64,000 nucleotides of DNA, taken from Aquabacter cavernae. GTDB taxonomy: Bacteria; Pseudomonadota; Alphaproteobacteria; Rhizobiales; Xanthobacteraceae. The notes beneath the pieces were generated by a model. The model did no database searches. It worked only from the letters and a program-made list of their open reading frames with translations, and was not told the DNA's origin. Numbering within the stretch: position 1 is the stretch's first letter; each line of letters begins with the position of its first letter. Below are positions 62,701 to 64,000 of the stretch, piece by piece. A program made the translations under genes and the position numbers. The stretch is from contig NZ_RWKV01000010.1 in NCBI RefSeq assembly GCF_003993795.1, forward strand, positions 1 through 64,000, written 5' to 3'.

Positions 62701-64000
62701 CGCCATCACGGGCACGGGCGGCCTGACGCTGGCGGGGGGCACCCAGGTGCTCGGCGGCACCATGACCTATTCCGGCCCCACCACGGTGGCGGGCGGCACG
62801 CTGGTGCTCGACGGCACGCTCACCACCTCGACGGTGCAGGTCCAGGCGGGCGGTACGCTCACCGGCAGCGGCACCATGGCCGGACTGGACGTGGGCGCGG
62901 GCGGCACGGTGTCGCCCGGCCCCGGCACGGCCACCCTGGTGGTGACCGGGAATGCCACGCTCAATCCCGGCTCCACCTATGTGGCTGATATCACGCCCGG
63001 CGGAGCGCAGGACCTCATCGTCGTGGGCGGGGCCGCCGACATTTCGGGCGCCCAACTCCAGATCGTGGCGGCGCCGGGCATCTATCTGCCGGGCGGGGCC
63101 TATCCGTTGCTGGTGGCGGCTGGAGGCGTTACGGGCCAGTTCGGCACCGTCACCACCAATCTCACCTCCGCCTTCCTCGACACCACCGTGGCATACGGCC
63201 CGGACGGCCTCGCGCTGGACATCTCGCGCAACACCCGCGCCTTTGTGGAGGTGGCGGTGACGCGGAACCAGCAGGAGGTGGCCGCCGCCGTGGAGGCGCT
63301 GGGCCTCAGCAACGCGATCCACGACGCCGTGCTTCAGCTGGCCGCCGCGCGCGCCCAGGCGGCGTTCAACCTGCTCTCGGGCGAGATTTACGGCTCCGCC
63401 GCCACGGTGATGCAGCAGCAGTCGGTCTATGTGCGCAACGCGGTCTCCGCGCGCCTGCGCCAGGCGGATCCCGGCCCGGCGAGCCAGCCGCTGGCCTATG
63501 CCGCCGGTGCGCCCGCCACCGCCACGTTTGGCGGCGGGCTCACGCCGGTGCTCTGGATGCAGGGCTATGGCGGCTGGGGCGACAGCTTCGGCAATGGCAA
63601 TGCGGCCACCATCTCCAACAGCCTGGGCGGCTTCCTCGTGGGTGCGGATGTGGGGCTGGGCGGAGAGACGCGGGCGGGCCTGTTCGCGGGCTTCAGCCAG
63701 TCTCAGTTCGATGTGGCGGCCCGTTCCTCCTCAGGCTCCATGGATAATTACGATATCGGCGCCTATGCGGGCACGCGGCTCGGCGCCTTCGCGCTGCGGG
63801 GCGGCGCGTCCTATTCCTGGCACGACGTCTCCACCGTGCGCAGCATCTCGTTCGACTATTTCGGCGGCACCGCCAGCGCCGATTATACGGCTGGGACCGC
63901 GCAGGTGTTCGGCGAGGTGGCCATGGATCTGGCGGCGGGCGCCGTCGCCTTCTCGCCGTTCGCGGGGCTTGCCTATGTGAATGTGGGCGCGGCCAGCTTC
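59795..64000 (+). CDS. Glycine-rich autotransporter (type V secretion), partial
   Basis: At least 1402 codons, open to the right edge. A GTG start with GAGGGG 7 nt upstream gives an extended signal peptide (RRALLATVASGLMLLSLAG, cleavage after ARA). Residues about 50-180 are a PE-PGRS-like Gly/Ala-rich tract. Next come five 104-108-codon passenger repeats (unit starts near 61142, 61463, 61775, 62090 and 62414) of the PATR beta-strand type (GSGSLTKTGTGTLTLS). The C-terminal part enters an autotransporter beta-barrel (WMQGYGGWGDSFGNGN; GFLVGADVGLGGETRAGLFA), cut off before its end. It should export the passenger to the cell surface. No transmembrane segment occurs in the passenger. Confidence 0.9.
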   Translation, partial: MRSPFPAAARRAPWIQEFQVKHSGGRRRALLATVASGLMLLSLAGAARADGGAGGSPEGGAGGIDRLTGAGGAGANGTSGQGAGGGGGAGVTGGAGGAGAGGGSAIGGTGGATPGATGGNGSFGTGYGAGAGGGGAHGYVGAAAPSGNVRGGNGGYGGSDGGSNGGGGGAGGHGAVLTGSSYTLTTSFTGGTGGNGGYGNWGSTGYGGDAGSAGAGLVFSTTDGVSATVSGTITGGTGGEAGAGSASGEGGTPGTDSVGGVGVTGQNLTLVLTSTARVSGGLTWNGTSRSAAIAFTGGSNVLDLQPGATITGLVTGADADDTLRFSGPSGIGQSFDLSQLDAGGQFAGFGTLEQGGDAGLVITGSTSSAFTLMVAQGQAELSYGVSLSGPVIIASGGFLVLEGNELTGQVRLSGTLSSAMSTSQIGSLLLTDAGTIDTQLNTAIVVSSPVTGSGSLTKTGTGTLTLSEGSTATGLITVASGTLALGADTTVSGPLQVNGGGILSLAGGNTLSGSLALAGMVSVNGTAPSTLSGGLALTGAGTVLAAEGTALNVTGVVSGSGSLIKEGLGTLTLSGGSTASGLIEVAYGTLALGTGASVAGPMQVDAGGTLVLAGGNAVAGGLTLAGTVTANGANTLGGLALSGAGSVTAQPGAVVDVTGAVSGSGSLTLAGGGTLALTGGSTASGLISVTAGTLAVGSGASVSGPVQVDAGAVLALATGSTLGGALGLSGTLAALGDASVTGTVSVSGTGVIDTVPGATLTVIGPVSGPGELEKAGEGTLLLANGASGLSAVTISGGVLGLGAGAVLDAPVSVAPGTVLGLSGGSTVTGPVTLGGTILSEQIGPGANTLAGGLILAGTGIIDTRGVSELIIENGISGTGGIVKVGQGTLTLTDPSTYQGATDILAGTLALVGAGSVASSSGVNLVGPTSVLDISGTTSGTSVTALQGMGTVALGGQTLTITDASGLFSGAITGTGGLTLAGGTQVLGGTMTYSGPTTVAGGTLVLDGTLTTSTVQVQAGGTLTGSGTMAGLDVGAGGTVSPGPGTATLVVTGNATLNPGSTYVADITPGGAQDLIVVGGAADISGAQLQIVAAPGIYLPGGAYPLLVAAGGVTGQFGTVTTNLTSAFLDTTVAYGPDGLALDISRNTRAFVEVAVTRNQQEVAAAVEALGLSNAIHDAVLQLAAARAQAAFNLLSGEIYGSAATVMQQQSVYVRNAVSARLRQADPGPASQPLAYAAGAPATATFGGGLTPVLWMQGYGGWGDSFGNGNAATISNSLGGFLVGADVGLGGETRAGLFAGFSQSQFDVAARSSSGSMDNYDIGAYAGTRLGAFALRGGASYSWHDVSTVRSISFDYFGGTASADYTAGTAQVFGEVAMDLAAGAVAFSPFAGLAYVNVGAASF
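61142..62700 (+). repeat. In-frame tandem repeats in the autotransporter passenger
   Basis: Five consecutive units of 312-324 bp begin with the same VTGSGSL or GxGxL coding pattern, near 61142, 61463, 61775, 62090 and 62414. Unit lengths are multiples of three, so expansions keep frame. Confidence 0.8.

Noticed and set aside
61718-63322. Long antisense open frame within the autotransporter
   Set aside because: The GC-rich repeat coding on the plus strand creates it. The product is low-complexity Arg/Ala/His without a start signal.

Overview
The window is GC-rich (roughly two thirds G+C) chromosomal DNA of an alphaproteobacterium. An Opp/Dpp-, Pot- and Liv-type ABC transporter repertoire, LigAB-type ring cleavage, a class II B12-dependent ribonucleotide reductase, cobalamin riboswitches and plant-type DAHP synthase suggest the Hyphomicrobiales (Rhizobiales), possibly a Xanthobacteraceae-like lineage. 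The genus is inference. I see no insertion sequence, prophage, CRISPR array or replication origin.

Region 1 (1-3.2 kb): the 5' end of a guanine deaminase-like gene, a LuxR-type regulator and an FAD-linked oxidase. Two nearly identical composite promoter elements face away from the regulator, one towards each flanking gene, so the three genes look like one small regulon. A tRNA-Phe follows.

Region 2 (3.3-21.3 kb): a nitrogen-scavenging block. A peptide-type ABC transporter (binding protein, two permeases, two ATPases) is interleaved with an AtzG/AtzE-like amidase pair and an M20 N-carbamoyl hydrolase. A second, Pot-type transporter operon carries a PuuE-like deacetylase/allantoinase and a racemase-family protein. 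Both transporter operons start from well-matched sigma-54 (-24/-12) promoters, each with an AT-rich palindrome about 110-115 bp upstream. A GntR/FCD regulator lies between them. A DapA-like protein without the catalytic lysine and two racemase-family proteins lacking catalytic cysteines suggest changed chemistry.

Region 3 (21.4-30.5 kb): housekeeping genes: class II DAHP synthase, mutL, B12-dependent ribonucleotide reductase nrdJ with an NrdR box, and a ChaA-type cation/proton antiporter.

Region 4 (30.6-43.6 kb): metal and cobalamin economy. It holds a Zn/Cd/Pb P-type ATPase with its MerR regulator; metE (B12-independent methionine synthase) coupled to a double-hotdog thioesterase; a cytosolic BtuF-like protein divergent from a COG0523 GTPase across a Zur-like box; and class I nrdAB. 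Two near-duplicate cobalamin riboswitches precede metE and nrdA, so both B12-independent enzymes should be shut off when B12 is present, leaving NrdJ to supply deoxynucleotides. nrdA is frameshifted in this sequence, and NrdB has Phe at the radical tyrosine position (subclass Ic-like).

Region 5 (43.8-56.0 kb): a branched-chain-amino-acid-type (Liv) ABC transporter with LigAB-like extradiol dioxygenase, family III CoA-transferase, citryl-CoA-lyase-like protein, IclR regulator, a second Liv-type binding protein and an iron alcohol dehydrogenase. It is probably an aromatic-acid uptake and degradation locus with a CoA-dependent lower branch.

Region 6 (56.0-64.0 kb): a HerA-like ATPase, an ABC-F protein and a large glycine-rich autotransporter that runs off the right edge. 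A dispersed 50-bp palindromic repeat occupies three convergent gene junctions (33.4, 39.2 and 56.0 kb).
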